Shown here: positions 52,820 through 61,276 of the stretch, piece after piece
Layout of the letters: each line of letters opens with the position of its first letter
Position numbering within the stretch: the first letter of the stretch is position 1
NCBI GenBank assembly: GCA_965247065.1
Contig: CBDFGN010000005.1
Span: 124,001-188,000 of the forward strand
Reading direction: 5' to 3'
DNA from: CBDFGN01 sp965247065
GTDB taxonomy: Bacteria; Bacteroidota; Bacteroidia; Cytophagales; Cyclobacteriaceae
DNA: 64,000 bases
The notes under the pieces: generated by a model
The model's database searches: none
Seen by the model: only the letters and a program-made list of their open reading frames with translations
What the model was told of the DNA's origin: nothing
Made by a program: the position numbers and the translations under genes

Positions 52820-54127
52820 TTAGTTTTTAGTAAAGAACCATTTGGCCAACACCCGGTAGTTCACTTTACTCCCGTGCATGAGAATACCCACGCGGTAAAT
52901 ACGGCTAGCAAACCATGTAGTAAAAATAAAGCCGCCGACCAACAAAATCATGGACAGCCCGAGTTCCCACAAGGGAACTTCAAAAGGCACTCGCATCATC
53001 ATAACCACCGGCGATGTAAATGGGATCACCGACAACCAGAAGGCAAGGCTTCCGTCAGGTTCCTTCAAAACTGCGGCTAGAACAACAATAGCCAATAACA
53101 GTGGCAGCATTATCGGCAGCATAAACTGTTGGGTATCTGCTTCACTATCCACCGCCGATCCTACCATCGCAAACAGCGAGGCGTAGAGAAGATAGGATCC
53201 GAGGAAAAAGAACAGGAAGCTAAAGAAAACCAAAGGAATATTAATGGTCCTGAAGGAACGGAGGATTTCATTTACAGCCGACATATCCACTTGTTCTTCT
53301 CCAGGTATCTGCTGCATAGCGGTAATTTGAGGCGGGTCCTCCAGGTTCAGGTCCATAAATGAAAAGATCGCCGAGGATATGCCAAAAGTGAGGATCACCC
53401 ATAGGAAAAACTGGGTCAGCCCAACCCCAGCAATTCCAACAATTTTTCCCATCATCAATTGAAAGGGTCGTACTGAAGAAATGATCACTTCTACAATGCG
53501 AGAGGTTTTTTCATCCATCACTCCGCGCATAACCTGGGTGCCGTAGTAAAAAATGAAAAAGTAAATCAGAAAAGAGCTTAAATACCCGGTAATCGTAGAG
53601 GCTGCGGCACTTCCTTCTTTTTCCCCTGATTCGGACAAATTGATGGTTTGGATTTTAACACTGGTTTTAATGCCTTCGAGAACATCGGCGTCGATCCCGG
53701 ACTTATTTAGCTTAATGCTTTCGATTTCCTTTTTTAAAGTTCTTTCAATCAAGGACACCACTTCCAGGCTTGGGTTCCTCTCTGAGAAAAAAGTAACACC
53801 GTGCGGCGATTCTAGATTCAGGGGTGGAATATATAATAATCCGTAACTGTCTTCCCCGCGAACCGATTTTTTGGCCAGATCGATATCTTCGTCGGTATAG
53901 ACGAACTCGATATTGCTGTTCTCAACGAATTTGTACGAGAACATCCCGCTTTCGTCCAAAACCCGAATGATCTTACGCTCCCCTTCTCGGGAGGCCAGCC
54001 ATACCGGCACAACCATTATGCCCGCAAACAGTAAAGGTCCAATCAGGGTCATGACGATGAAGGTCTTCTTTCGGACCCGGGTGAGATATTCTCTTTTGAT
54101 GATAAGCCAGATCTTATGCATTCTCAC
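52820..54127 (-). CDS. ABC-2 type permease (NatB-like)
   Basis: A 435-residue permease with one N-terminal helix (~22-41), a large periplasmic loop (~50-170) and five or more C-terminal membrane helices. It resembles the NatB/ABC-2 family (IKREYLTRVRKKTF at the start; then GVMDEKTSRIVEVIISSVRPFQLMMGKIVG, the typical cytosolic coupling loop). Substrate unknown; NatAB homologues export sodium, peptides or antibiotics. Its start lies inside the end of the ATPase gene (14 nt overlap), which proves co-translation. Confidence 0.9.
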   Translation of the reverse strand: MRMHKIWLIIKREYLTRVRKKTFIVMTLIGPLLFAGIMVVPVWLASREGERKIIRVLDESGMFSYKFVENSNIEFVYTDEDIDLAKKSVRGEDSYGLLYIPPLNLESPHGVTFFSERNPSLEVVSLIERTLKKEIESIKLNKSGIDADVLEGIKTSVKIQTINLSESGEKEGSAAASTITGYLSSFLIYFFIFYYGTQVMRGVMDEKTSRIVEVIISSVRPFQLMMGKIVGIAGVGLTQFFLWVILTFGISSAIFSFMDLNLEDPPQITAMQQIPGEEQVDMSAVNEILRSFRTINIPLVFFSFLFFFLGSYLLYASLFAMVGSAVDSEADTQQFMLPIMLPLLLAIVVLAAVLKEPDGSLAFWLSVIPFTSPVVMMMRVPFEVPLWELGLSMILLVGGFIFTTWFASRIYRVGILMHGSKVNYRVLAKWFFTKN

Positions 54128-55037
54128 CCATTTTTACCGCCTCAATGAAAACATCATTCATGCTGGGTATTTTCTCCTCGAATCCCGTTATTTCGACTCT
54201 GCCAATAAGTTCCGATAATAATTCGTTTGCGCTCGAGCCATTAAGGATCTTAATGACCGTTTCGTAATGATCCGAGTCAAGCTCCTCGGATTTCAGGACC
54301 TCAAAAGTATTATTGACACCATCAATTGAACCTTTGTGAGTGATCCGGTAGGAGTCGGATTTGAATGACGCCTTTATATCGTCTTTGGTTCCTTCCAAAA
54401 CCTTCTTGGAGCTATTTATTAAGGCTACGTGATCGCACAACTCCTCCACCGATTCCATCCGGTGGGTGGAGAATATGATCGTGCTGCCATTTTCACGTAG
54501 TTCGAGAATTTCGTCTTTGATTAAATTAACATTGATAGGATCGAAACCAGAAAAGGGTTCATCCAGAATGATCAGCAGAGGTTTATGAATTACGGTAGCG
54601 ATAAACTGGATTTTTTGCTGCATTCCCTTGGAGAGATCTTCTACATTCTTCCTCCACCAGTCGACTATCTCAAATTTTCGAAACCAGGTTTTGAGGTTTT
54701 CCAGCGCCTCTTTACGCTTGAGTCCTTTCAATTGTGCCAGGTACATAAGTTGCTCGCCAACCTTCATCTTTTTGTAGAGCCCGCGCTCTTCTGGCAGGTA
54801 ACCGATTCGTTGAATGTGCTTAGCTGTCAATTCCTCACCATCCATCCATATTTCACCATTATCGGCGTGGATTATTTGGGTGATGATTCGAATGAAAGTG
54901 GTTTTTCCGGCCCCGTTTGGACCTAAAAGTCCGAAGATTGACCTATTGGGTATCTCGAGGCTTACATTGTCTAATGCCAGGTGATTGGAATACCGTTTGG
55001 TGATTTCTTTAGCTTGCAGAAGTGCCAAGTGCAACAA
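54114..55037 (-). CDS. ABC transporter ATPase (NatA-like)
   Basis: A 307-residue ABC ATPase. Walker A is GPNGAGKTT; the signature is LSKGMQQK (LSGGQ-like); Walker B is LIILDEPFSGFDP; the switch histidine is in IFSTHRM. The ~85-residue C-terminal extension after the core is of the NatA/DUF4162 type. The first gene of the ATPase-permease-histidine kinase operon. The downstream permease has a large extracytoplasmic loop, typical of export systems. The start could be a few residues in from 55037. Confidence 0.92.
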   Translation of the reverse strand: MLHLALLQAKEITKRYSNHLALDNVSLEIPNRSIFGLLGPNGAGKTTFIRIITQIIHADNGEIWMDGEELTAKHIQRIGYLPEERGLYKKMKVGEQLMYLAQLKGLKRKEALENLKTWFRKFEIVDWWRKNVEDLSKGMQQKIQFIATVIHKPLLIILDEPFSGFDPINVNLIKDEILELRENGSTIIFSTHRMESVEELCDHVALINSSKKVLEGTKDDIKASFKSDSYRITHKGSIDGVNNTFEVLKSEELDSDHYETVIKILNGSSANELLSELIGRVEITGFEEKIPSMNDVFIEAVKMGENA

Positions 55038-55112
55038 AAATTAAGATCAAGCGAAGATATAATAATAAATGAGAATCTTAGGAATCTTTCAAGCGGCGGC
55101 AAGGATAGCCGA

Positions 55113-56000
55113 TTATCGGACTTCCTTGAAAGCAATGTTTCCCAGGGCCACATCCAAATTGAAGATCAAAACGTTCTCGGCGTCAGCAAAATAGCTGGAA
55201 TTGACGAATACATTTTCTTCAACCTCGTCGAACGATTTGGAGATCTTCACGTGGCAAAGAGGAGAATTGTGCACCACAATTTTGATAGGTGAATTCTTTT
55301 TCGGAACCAGGATCTCGAGGTTCCCGGCTCCGACTGTCGCCACGACTTCGCTCTTTACCAAAGACCGATCACTAAAATCTAGGGTCAAGTCTCCAAAGCC
55401 TACATCGGCTATCACCGTACTTGCTTTCGCAAGGTCCATTCGGTTGATGCTGATAGATCCAAGGTCTACCTTGACATAAAAGGTGTCCATTTTGACTTTG
55501 TTTCCCAGCCCCGGATGATATCCAACTTTGACATCGGCACTGCCCGAGCTAATCTTCAACTTGGATACTGGTATGCCCGATAGGTCCACTACGGCATCGC
55601 CGATTCCATAGTGCAGATTCAGGCATAAGGGCTTATTCTGAGACAGGTACACATTCCACTCGTTGTCAGTTCTTTGCTGTGGGCCAAACATTTTGAACGA
55701 CAGCGCCTTACTTAAGTCCTCCTCTCCGTCTTCCTGAAGGTTCAGATTAACATAATTGATCCGGTCGCGAGTGTGATGTTGAAAGTTTGGATTGGAGGTT
55801 TCGGTAAAAACTTTACCGTATATATTGATCGGATTTGAGTTATGGGTAGGGCTTATAAAATAGGAGCCCGAAGTGGCAGTGAGAGTAAAGTCAACTTCGT
55901 CAAAATTGCTGTCATCCTCTACTACAAACTGCTTTCTTAACTGGGCAATGGAGATTGAAGATACCAGTAGCCCAGTTATTACTAATAATAACCCACGCAC
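55113..56000 (-). CDS. Exported DUF4097-like beta-helical protein
   Basis: A 295-residue protein when started at the GTG at 56000, which places a signal peptide (RGLLLVITGLLVSSISIAQ) right at the N-terminus. An ATG at 56105 would add 35 polar residues and overlap the dnaJ end by 26 nt, so it is less likely. The mature part is a repetitive beta-strand protein (V-D-L-G-S-I-S-I-N-R, I-A-D-V-G-F-G-D-L-T-L-D, V-A-T-V-G-A-G-N-L-E-I) resembling the DUF4097/LiaF-type right-handed helix. Function unknown; it may bind a membrane or wall ligand. Downstream of dnaJ and upstream of the ABC operon, all on the minus strand. Confidence 0.6.
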   Translation of the reverse strand: MRGLLLVITGLLVSSISIAQLRKQFVVEDDSNFDEVDFTLTATSGSYFISPTHNSNPINIYGKVFTETSNPNFQHHTRDRINYVNLNLQEDGEEDLSKALSFKMFGPQQRTDNEWNVYLSQNKPLCLNLHYGIGDAVVDLSGIPVSKLKISSGSADVKVGYHPGLGNKVKMDTFYVKVDLGSISINRMDLAKASTVIADVGFGDLTLDFSDRSLVKSEVVATVGAGNLEILVPKKNSPIKIVVHNSPLCHVKISKSFDEVEENVFVNSSYFADAENVLIFNLDVALGNIAFKEVR

Positions 56001-56079
56001 GCAGTTGTCAACGTACCGAACGCTCTGCCGGTTTCGTTTTGGTGCCGTTTTTTTGGAATCCCGAGGATTTGAGGAAGAA

Positions 56080-57183
56080 CTAGAAATATTCCCGCATCCG
56101 GTCAAAGATGCTTTTCTCGTTCTTGCCGGGATTCGGTTTGAAATTGGGGGAGTCCTTCAGGCTTTGCAGTTTGGCCTTTTCGTCCGAAGTCAAGTCCTTC
56201 GGTGTCCACAGGTTGACGTAGACAAGCTGATCGCCTTTGCCGTACCCATCCAGATCCTGGATTCCTTTTCCCCTCAACCGTAGGATCTTACCGCTTTGAG
56301 TGCCGGGGTCAATTTTTATCTTCACATTACCATCAATTGTGGGCACTTCACATGAGGTTCCAAGGGCGGCATCCACAAAATTGAGATAAAGATCAAAGAT
56401 CACATTGTTGGCTTCCCGAGTCAAAACAGGATGCTTTTCCTCTTCGATGACGATCAATAAGTCACCGGGTGACCCTGTGCCAAAGCCATCATTTCCCTTA
56501 CCAGACATTGACAGTTGCATGCCTTCTGAAACTCCGGCTGGTATTTTTATGGGGATGATCTCTTCCCTCTGGACTCGGCCCGTGCTATCACTCCCGGTGG
56601 GTCTGTTTTCTATGATCTTGCCGGAGCCACTGCAATAAGGGCACGTGCTGGCCGACATCATTTGACCCAACATGGTGTTAACAACTTTCCGGACCTGGCC
56701 CGTGCCCTGGCAGGATGGACAGGCCTTATAGGTCACGCCGTCGGCAATGACCATTCGACTGACCTTAATCTTCTTCTCAACTCCGTGAGCGATCTCTTCC
56801 AGATCAAGTTTCAATTTGATCCGTAGATTAGACCCTTTGCGTCCCCGCCCCGTGCTTCCTCTTCCGAAGAATGACTCAAATGGATGACTGCCTCCGAAAA
56901 TGTCGCCGAACTGGGAGAAGATATCGTCCATACTCATCCCTCCACTAAAACCGCCGCCGTTCATTCCGGCGTGCCCAAATTGATCATACCGCTGTCTCTT
57001 TTCGGCGGTTCCCAGGACTTCGTATGCCTCGGCAGCCTCTTTAAACCTGTCCTCCGCGGCCGTGTCATCGGGGTTTTTATCAGGATGGTATTTCAAGGCG
57101 ATTTTCCTATAGGCCTTTTTGATCGCGTCCTTAGAAGCCCCCCGGTCCACTCCTAGCACATCATAATAATCTTGCTTGGCCAT
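56080..57183 (-). CDS. dnaJ: Chaperone DnaJ with a half zinc finger
   Basis: A 367-residue DnaJ/Hsp40: J domain (1-70) with HPD (H33-P34-D35), G/F-rich linker (~72-115), zinc-finger region and C-terminal substrate-binding domains. Instead of four CxxCxGxG motifs only two are present, CPSCQGTG (C155, C158) and CPYCSGSG (C181, C184). The positions expected for motifs 1 and 4 read RMVIADGVTY and RPTGSDSTGR, so one zinc site (motifs 1 and 4) is lost and the other (2 and 3) kept. I recall this reduced form from other Cytophagales, so it probably marks the lineage. Co-transcribed with grpE (2 nt gap). Confidence 0.9.
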   Translation of the reverse strand: MAKQDYYDVLGVDRGASKDAIKKAYRKIALKYHPDKNPDDTAAEDRFKEAAEAYEVLGTAEKRQRYDQFGHAGMNGGGFSGGMSMDDIFSQFGDIFGGSHPFESFFGRGSTGRGRKGSNLRIKLKLDLEEIAHGVEKKIKVSRMVIADGVTYKACPSCQGTGQVRKVVNTMLGQMMSASTCPYCSGSGKIIENRPTGSDSTGRVQREEIIPIKIPAGVSEGMQLSMSGKGNDGFGTGSPGDLLIVIEEEKHPVLTREANNVIFDLYLNFVDAALGTSCEVPTIDGNVKIKIDPGTQSGKILRLRGKGIQDLDGYGKGDQLVYVNLWTPKDLTSDEKAKLQSLKDSPNFKPNPGKNEKSIFDRMREYF

Positions 57184-57185
57184 GA

Positions 57186-57812
57186 TTATGATCCTATTAC
57201 TACCTTGGCGAATCGAATTACTTTATCGCCCAGTTTATATCCCTTTTCAACAACATCGAAGATTTTACCTATCAACTTTTTGCGATCAACCGGAACCTGG
57301 GAGATAGCTTCGTGGAATTCTGCATTAAATTCAGTCCCCTTTTTGTCGTCCATTCCCTTTAATCCCTTTTGTTCAAGGGCTTTGATCAATTTGCTTTGGA
57401 TTAGAGTCAAACCCTCTCGAAGGGCTTTGTCTTCCTTGCGAACACCTATGGCTTGTCCAGCTCTCTCAAAATCATCAAGGATTGGCAAAAGCCCTAGCAG
57501 CAAGTCCTCGTTAGCAGTCTGGATTAATTCCAATTTTTCTTTAGCCGTTCTTCGCCGGTAGTTCTCAAATTCTGAGTATAGCCTCAAATACTTATCCTTA
57601 CTCTCCGCCAAATCCATGGAGAGTTTTTCAATTTCCGAGATCTTAGGGGATTTTTCTTTCTTTTTGCTCTGGGCCAGGTCCGCTTCCGAATCATTGAGAT
57701 TCTCAACATCTCCCACCTCATTCCCATTTTGGTCCGCTACCTCCGTACTGTCCTTTAGATCTTCAGATTGCTTTTGATTAGGGCCTTCTTGCTGATCTTT
57801 CTTCATATCCAT
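57186..57812 (-). CDS. grpE: Nucleotide exchange factor GrpE
   Basis: A 208-residue GrpE. The N-terminal ~70 residues are acidic and low complexity (G-N-E-V-G-D-V-E-N-L-N), followed by a long coiled coil (~65-130, KYLRLYSEFENYRRRTAKEK) and a C-terminal beta-wing domain with FNAEFHEAISQVPV and VEKGYKLGDKVIRFAKVVIG. GrpE exchanges ADP on DnaK and works with DnaJ, encoded 2 nt downstream. No CIRCE element is visible upstream; a palindrome AATATGACATATT is at 57865-57877. Confidence 0.95.
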   Translation of the reverse strand: MDMKKDQQEGPNQKQSEDLKDSTEVADQNGNEVGDVENLNDSEADLAQSKKKEKSPKISEIEKLSMDLAESKDKYLRLYSEFENYRRRTAKEKLELIQTANEDLLLGLLPILDDFERAGQAIGVRKEDKALREGLTLIQSKLIKALEQKGLKGMDDKKGTEFNAEFHEAISQVPVDRKKLIGKIFDVVEKGYKLGDKVIRFAKVVIGS

Positions 57813-57864
57813 GCTTTATTTCACGTCAGTTAAATTTAGTGTCAATTTCTAGGCCAAGTTTCAT

Positions 57865-57877
57865 AATATGACATATT
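57865..57877. repeat. Palindrome upstream of grpE
   Basis: AATATGACATATT, a 13-nt perfect palindrome centred 59 nt upstream of the grpE start, in the obg-grpE gap. Could be an operator; unproven. Confidence 0.25.
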
Positions 57878-57892
57878 GACATTCTTGATTCC

Positions 57893-58897
57893 TTAAGGAT
57901 TTAGGCTCCTCCATATCAGATCTTTAAGACCTTCAATTCCGGCCGTTGTAACCGACGAGATCAACATCCAAGGAAGATCGACGGGAAGTTTCTTATCCAA
58001 TTCTTTAGATATCTCATCCTTCAGTTCCGAATCCAACAAATCAGCCTTGGAAATCGCCAGTAACCGATTCTTATCAAGAAGTTCAGGATTGTGTTGATTC
58101 AATTCTTTAAGAAGTATGTTATACTCCTGGACAACGTCACCCGAGTCTGATGGTACGAGGAAAAGCAAAATGGAATTCCTTTCAATATGTCTTAGGAACC
58201 GGGTTCCCAGCCCTTTTCCCTGGGACGCCCCTTCGATAATACCTGGGATATCTGCAACTACGAACGAGTGGTAATCCCGGTAGGATACCACCCCAAGGTT
58301 GGGCACCAAAGTGGTAAAAGGATAATCGGCAATTTCAGGTTTGGCTTCAGAAATAACCGACAACAAGGTGGACTTCCCGGCATTGGGCAACCCGACAAGA
58401 CCGACGTCGGCAAGCAATTTTAGTTCCAGGACCATCCATTCCTCAACCCCTGGTTCACCCGGCTGCGCGTACCTTGGAGTTTGTTTGGTAGCTGTTTTGT
58501 AATGTTCGTTCCCTAAGCCTCCCCGGCCCCCAGAGATAATCACTAACTCCTGACCTTCATTGGTGATTTCCAGCCGCAATTGCCCCGTCTCCGCCTCTCT
58601 GGCTACGGTCCCAAGTGGCACCTCCAGAATGACGTCCGCGCCTTTGGCTCCGGTTTTGTTATTGCCTGCTCCTGGTTTTCCATCTTCAGCAATTGCGTGT
58701 TTTTTATACCTTAGATGCAAAAGGGTCCATAATTGGGCGTTCCCTTTGATGATGATATTTCCGCCCGGGCCTCCATCTCCCCCGTCAGGCCCTCCTTTAG
58801 GAACAAACTTCTCCCGTCGGAAATGAACAGAACCAGCCCCTCCCTTCCCCGACCTGCAGCAGATCTTCACGTGATCAATGAAATTGGAGGTGCCCAA
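57893..58897 (-). CDS. obgE: GTPase Obg (ObgE/CgtA)
   Basis: A 334-residue essential Obg GTPase involved in ribosome assembly and stringent control. The glycine-rich Obg fold comes first (CRSGKGGAGSVHFRREKFVPKGGPDGGDGG), then the G domain: G1 LPNAGKST, G3 DIPGIIEGASQGKGLG, G4 SKAD (in place of NKxD), and G5 SSV. The start is taken as TTG at 58897 (MGTSNFIDHVKICCRSG), which matches the family N-terminus; an earlier TTG at 58933 would overlap adk. Nineteen nt after the adk stop, in the hpt-adk-obg run. Confidence 0.93.
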   Translation of the reverse strand: MGTSNFIDHVKICCRSGKGGAGSVHFRREKFVPKGGPDGGDGGPGGNIIIKGNAQLWTLLHLRYKKHAIAEDGKPGAGNNKTGAKGADVILEVPLGTVAREAETGQLRLEITNEGQELVIISGGRGGLGNEHYKTATKQTPRYAQPGEPGVEEWMVLELKLLADVGLVGLPNAGKSTLLSVISEAKPEIADYPFTTLVPNLGVVSYRDYHSFVVADIPGIIEGASQGKGLGTRFLRHIERNSILLFLVPSDSGDVVQEYNILLKELNQHNPELLDKNRLLAISKADLLDSELKDEISKELDKKLPVDLPWMLISSVTTAGIEGLKDLIWRSLNP

Positions 58898-58916
58898 AAG
58901 AAATTGGGTTTGAGAT

Positions 58917-59492
58917 TTAATGGTAAGAGTCAATTACCGAAGAAATATTGGAGAATATTTCGTCAATAGAGCCGATGCCCGTTATGGGAGAATACTTGCC
59001 CTGTTCCCTATAATACTCAGCAACCGGAAAGGTCTCATCCTGGTAAACTTTGATCCGGTGATTGATCTTGTCTTCGTCCTGGTCATCAGATCTTCCTGAT
59101 GTGAGCCCTCTTTTCATCAGTCTGGCTCGGAGTTCCTCCTCAGGCACTTCGAGGGCGATCAATTGGTTCATCGGAATTCGTAGTTCTTCCATCAAGAAGT
59201 CCAGCGACCTGGCTTGAGGTACCGTACGAGGAAATCCATCGAAGATAAAGCCCCTGGCCTCCGGAAAATCCGTGATTCTGCGCTCGACCATATTAACAAC
59301 CACTTCATCAGGCAGCAGATTGCCAGCGTCTAAGAACGTCTGGGCCATTTTGCCCAGATCGGTTCCCTCGGACAAATGCCTACGCAATAAGCCTCCGGTG
59401 GAAAGGTGAGTCAACTGGTATTTTGAGATGATCTTCTCGCTCTGGGTTCCTTTCCCGGCCCCCGGAGGTCCAAATAGAATAATATTAATCAT
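58917..59492 (-). CDS. adk: Adenylate kinase
   Basis: A 191-residue adenylate kinase, AMP + ATP to 2 ADP. P-loop GPPGAGKGT is at residues 7-15 of the preferred start MINIILFGPPG; GFIFDGFPRTVPQA and RSDDQDEDKINHRIKVY are the NMP and lid/arginine regions, of the short-lid type. A further upstream ATG at 59537 gives a 15-residue extension unlike the family. It begins 45 nt after the hpt stop and runs into obg. Confidence 0.95.
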   Translation of the reverse strand: MINIILFGPPGAGKGTQSEKIISKYQLTHLSTGGLLRRHLSEGTDLGKMAQTFLDAGNLLPDEVVVNMVERRITDFPEARGFIFDGFPRTVPQARSLDFLMEELRIPMNQLIALEVPEEELRARLMKRGLTSGRSDDQDEDKINHRIKVYQDETFPVAEYYREQGKYSPITGIGSIDEIFSNISSVIDSYH

Positions 59493-59537
59493 TAACAATT
59501 CGGTTTCAATCTCACCCACCGTGGCCATGTGATACAA

Positions 59538-60071
59538 TCAGCTCTCGATCTGATAAATGTCCCCGTAATTACGGCCGTAACCGTCGTAATCCAACCCATA
59601 TCCAATCACAAATTCATTGGAAATTTCAAATCCTACATATTTTAAATCTACTGGCCTTTTCAGCGCATCGGGCTTTAGCAGGAAGGTCGCTACCTCAATT
59701 GATGATGGATTGGCAGTTTCTACTTCCTCCAGGGTTTTTTCCAAGGTAAATCCGGTATCGACAATGTCCTCGACAATTATTATGTTCCTTTGGGTTATAT
59801 CTTCATTTAGACCAATTAGTTTTTTGACCTCCCCCGTGCTGGCGGTGTGGTAATAAGATGCGACTTTGATGAATGAAATTCTGGAGGGAATATTAACCTC
59901 TTTCATAAGGTCGGCCGCAAACATGAAGGACCCATTTAGAACCGCCAGAAAAATGGGATCCTTTTCACGGTATTCCTCATTAATCTGACCAGCAATCTCC
60001 TTGACTCGCCGCTCGATTTGGTCGCTTGAGATCAGAACCTGAAATTCTTTGTCTTTGATGGTCATGTACAA
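59538..60071 (-). CDS. hpt: Hypoxanthine phosphoribosyltransferase
   Basis: A 177-residue purine salvage enzyme that makes IMP and GMP from hypoxanthine/guanine and PRPP. The PRPP loop is IIVEDIVDTGFTL; LAVLNGSFMFAADL and the C-terminal VIGYGLDYDGYGRN are the family blocks. An ATG two codons later (60065) is also possible. First gene of the hpt-adk-obg cluster, a frequent Cytophagales arrangement; a candidate -7 box lies 20 nt upstream. Confidence 0.94.
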   Translation of the reverse strand: MYMTIKDKEFQVLISSDQIERRVKEIAGQINEEYREKDPIFLAVLNGSFMFAADLMKEVNIPSRISFIKVASYYHTASTGEVKKLIGLNEDITQRNIIIVEDIVDTGFTLEKTLEEVETANPSSIEVATFLLKPDALKRPVDLKYVGFEISNEFVIGYGLDYDGYGRNYGDIYQIES

Positions 60072-60091
60072 TGAGCGTGCACTAGGGGCAG

Positions 60092-60099
60092 CAAATATA
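60092..60099 (-). promoter_or_regulatory. Candidate -7 box for hpt-adk-obg
   Basis: Minus-strand TATATTTG fits TAnnTTTG exactly, 20 nt upstream of the hpt ATG. No clear -33 element. Confidence 0.4.
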
Positions 60100-60124
60100 A
60101 AGATAAATCTGGTTCGGCACTTAG

Positions 60125-61036
60125 CTATAATCTGGCGAACAGCAGCCTGTACAGACTGATCATAGTGGCAATATCGAACTTATGAACTTTCTCATTGGGT
60201 GTATGCACATTTTGCTCGGCTGCCCCGACAAAAGCCCAATCTATGGGGTATGGGGACAGCTGTACTTCCCTTCCGTCCGAAGAGCCCTTGCCTTCAACCT
60301 CGATCTGATGTTGAATAGCTGCATCCTTCGCCATTCTCACTATTTTTTCTATATAGGATAGACGAGGAATGTTCGAATCCCGGATGCTGATGGCCACTCC
60401 CTTACCAGGTCGAACCCCATCAGTGATCCAAGTGATGTCAGAAATCAAAGCTTGGCTTATCCCAAGATCCTGATAAGCAAATCGAGCAATCATGGGAACT
60501 GACCCTCCACCCTGTTCCTCCCAACAGGTAAAAGCGAGCAAGCCGTTTTCCAGTTGACTACATTGACTAAGAAGGTTGTAGATCCCCAGCCTATTATCCA
60601 GAAAACAGCATTGAACGTAGTTGCGGGACTCCCGAAAATTAGGTTTGAAAGTTAACTCGGTTCCGGTAATAATCCCGCGACCAAATTTATAATGCAGTTG
60701 GTTGACGCTGTTGACTCGCAACGTGCACTCGATTGGTCCCAAGGCATCTTTCCCCACCAACTTATAGGAGTTTCGGACTGCGGGACCTCCTATAGGTACC
60801 AACTGATCCTGGTATCGGACCATAAAACCTACCGAATCCATATGGGCTAGGGCCATGACCCTGGGGATTCCAAATTTAAGTAAGACGCAATCCTGAAATT
60901 CGGGACCGGAAATGACCTTCGGCCTAGCCTTCCAGCTCTTCATATGGTCCTTGACGTAGCTCAAAATGAAGTTTCTTAGGGATCTTTCGTTGCCGGAAGG
61001 GGCATGAATGTTGCAAAGTTCTTTAAGGAGTTGCAT
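60125..61036 (-). CDS. M42-type aminopeptidase
   Basis: A 303-residue M42/M28-superfamily metallopeptidase. The start at 61036 (MQLLKELCNIHAPSGNE) places the usual A-P-S-G-N-E at the N-terminus; an ATG at 61069 adds 11 residues. Metal-binding residues: H in AHMDSVGF, D in CFLDNRLG, E-E in CWEEQGGG, D in SDITW and H in TPNEKVH. Cytoplasmic. Its substrate class is probably small peptides; no specificity can be read. It is 54 nt upstream of hpt on the same strand, but the hpt -7 box suggests separate transcription. Confidence 0.88.
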   Translation of the reverse strand: MQLLKELCNIHAPSGNERSLRNFILSYVKDHMKSWKARPKVISGPEFQDCVLLKFGIPRVMALAHMDSVGFMVRYQDQLVPIGGPAVRNSYKLVGKDALGPIECTLRVNSVNQLHYKFGRGIITGTELTFKPNFRESRNYVQCCFLDNRLGIYNLLSQCSQLENGLLAFTCWEEQGGGSVPMIARFAYQDLGISQALISDITWITDGVRPGKGVAISIRDSNIPRLSYIEKIVRMAKDAAIQHQIEVEGKGSSDGREVQLSPYPIDWAFVGAAEQNVHTPNEKVHKFDIATMISLYRLLFARL

Positions 61037-61276
61037 AATATTTATCCAAAAATGGATTTTTTCAAACAAAGCAGGCGCTGGTATGCCAAAACATTTAGGG
61101 AGGGCTTGAGTTGAGGCAATTTCCTGCTATATTCAAATTGTTCGAGTAAGATAGCGCGTTGATTCCTCTTAGTCTGCACGATCGAATCCAATTTTTGTAC
61201 TCTGTTTCAGTTCCAAATTTCTATTTCACTCAAAATTGTGCAGAAGTATAAGTCGGGCGGCAACCCACAGTAGTAA

